Source: Oscillospiraceae bacterium (GTDB taxonomy: Bacteria; Bacillota; Clostridia; Oscillospirales; Ruminococcaceae). From it: 5,560 nucleotides of DNA. Both the position numbers and the translations under genes were made by a program. The notes below the pieces were generated by a model. That model saw nothing but the letters and a program-made list of their open reading frames with translations, was not told the origin of the DNA and searched no databases. Shown here piece by piece: positions 5,174-5,560 of the stretch (positions are counted from its first letter, which is position 1; every line of letters begins with the position of its first letter). The DNA is taken from assembly GCA_016303195.1 (NCBI GenBank), contig JAEDMD010000138.1, forward strand, positions 1 through 5,560. Reading direction: 5' to 3'.

Positions 5174-5560
5174 TGAAGCATACGGGAACTTGCCCCTTTG
5201 AGACTTACAGGCTGATACTCCGCCCTTTCGTGTCGCTTGATGCGGAGGGGATGCTGAAAAACTGGGCGGCTGACCCGAACATCCAGAACGAGTACGGTGA
5301 GCCTGTTTACAGCGATATACAGCAGGTGAGGGGGCTTCTGAAAAAGTACATGGACGGCTATTCCGACCCTTCACAGTACCGCTGGGCGATAATCGACAGG
5401 GCGAGTGGCGAAAACATCGGACAGATAGCTTTCTGCAAGGTGTGGGATGACTGTAATACAGCCGAGATAGAGTATTGCATCGGCTCTGCATATCAGGGAC
5501 ACGGACTTGCAGGTGAAGCTCTTTCGGCTGTGATACGCTACGCATTCAGCTTTACAGAGT
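5173..5560 (+). CDS. GNAT-family N-acetyltransferase, RimJ/RimL-like (truncated by window end)
   Basis: The first 129 residues of a protein that runs past the right edge with no stop in frame. It reads as an acetyl-CoA-dependent N-acetyltransferase of the Acetyltransf_3 (RimJ/RimL) type. ETYRLILRPF (10-19) is the usual opening strand, WAIIDRASGENIGQIAF (71-87) covers the strands before motif A, EIEYCIG (98-104) is the beta-4 strand, and YQGHGLAGEAL (107-117) is motif A with the acetyl-CoA pyrophosphate loop Q-G-H-G-L-A. The substrate cannot be told; relatives acetylate protein N-termini, antibiotics or small amines. The start ATG shares its A with the rpiB stop (TAATG) and has no clear ribosome binding site, so translation is probably coupled to rpiB. 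It is not an obvious RimI, which often follows tsaB. Resistance or ribosomal roles are possible but unsupported. Confidence 0.87.
   Translation, partial: MKHTGTCPFETYRLILRPFVSLDAEGMLKNWAADPNIQNEYGEPVYSDIQQVRGLLKKYMDGYSDPSQYRWAIIDRASGENIGQIAFCKVWDDCNTAEIEYCIGSAYQGHGLAGEALSAVIRYAFSFTE

Noticed and set aside
4895..5545. A 216-codon open frame on the minus strand opposite rpiB and the GNAT gene
   Set aside because: It runs antisense to two well-supported genes, its translation is rich in Ser, Arg and Cys with no recognisable motif, and it has no convincing start signal.

Overview
The window looks like a chromosomal piece of an anaerobic, cellulosome-type Firmicute, most likely Ruminococcus or a close relative in Oscillospiraceae. 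The reasons are a secreted protein ending in a two-repeat dockerin, a formate-tetrahydrofolate ligase of clostridial type, strong AGGAGG-like ribosome binding sites, sigma-A promoters with extended -10 elements, and moderate GC in genes against very AT-rich intergenic DNA. The genus is an inference from family knowledge; no rRNA or other marker is present.

Layout. Positions 1-104 hold two strong hairpins; the second has a T-run on the + strand and looks like the terminator of a + strand gene lying left of the window. A two-gene minus-strand unit follows, read right to left: mtnN (MTA/SAH nucleosidase, 1728 down to 1051) and then, 19 nt downstream, a secreted cohesin-like/dockerin protein (1031 down to 105). 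Positions 1729-1931 are a divergent regulatory region with two clear promoters, one for each direction. From 1932 to the right edge runs a tightly packed + strand series: fhs, tsaE, tsaB, rpiB and a GNAT acetyltransferase cut by the window end. The junctions are a 1-nt gap, a 20-nt overlap, a 15-nt gap and a 1-nt stop/start overlap. No terminator or second promoter was seen between them, so they probably form one operon.

How the genes fit together. Fhs makes 10-formyl-tetrahydrofolate, used for purines and for formyl-Met-tRNA. TsaE and TsaB belong to the machinery that installs t6A37 on ANN-decoding tRNAs, including initiator tRNA. RpiB interconverts ribulose-5-P and ribose-5-P, which feeds PRPP and purines. 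The + strand genes therefore share a loose theme of translation initiation and nucleotide supply. MtnN on the other strand recycles the nucleoside by-products of S-adenosylmethionine use. The secreted dockerin protein is the only clear accessory gene.

No mobile element, CRISPR array, tRNA, rRNA or riboswitch was found, and no convincing new defence or biosynthetic system. The most interesting points are the secreted cohesin-like/dockerin protein placed behind mtnN, the fhs-led tsaE-tsaB-rpiB operon, and the matched pair of near-consensus divergent promoters.
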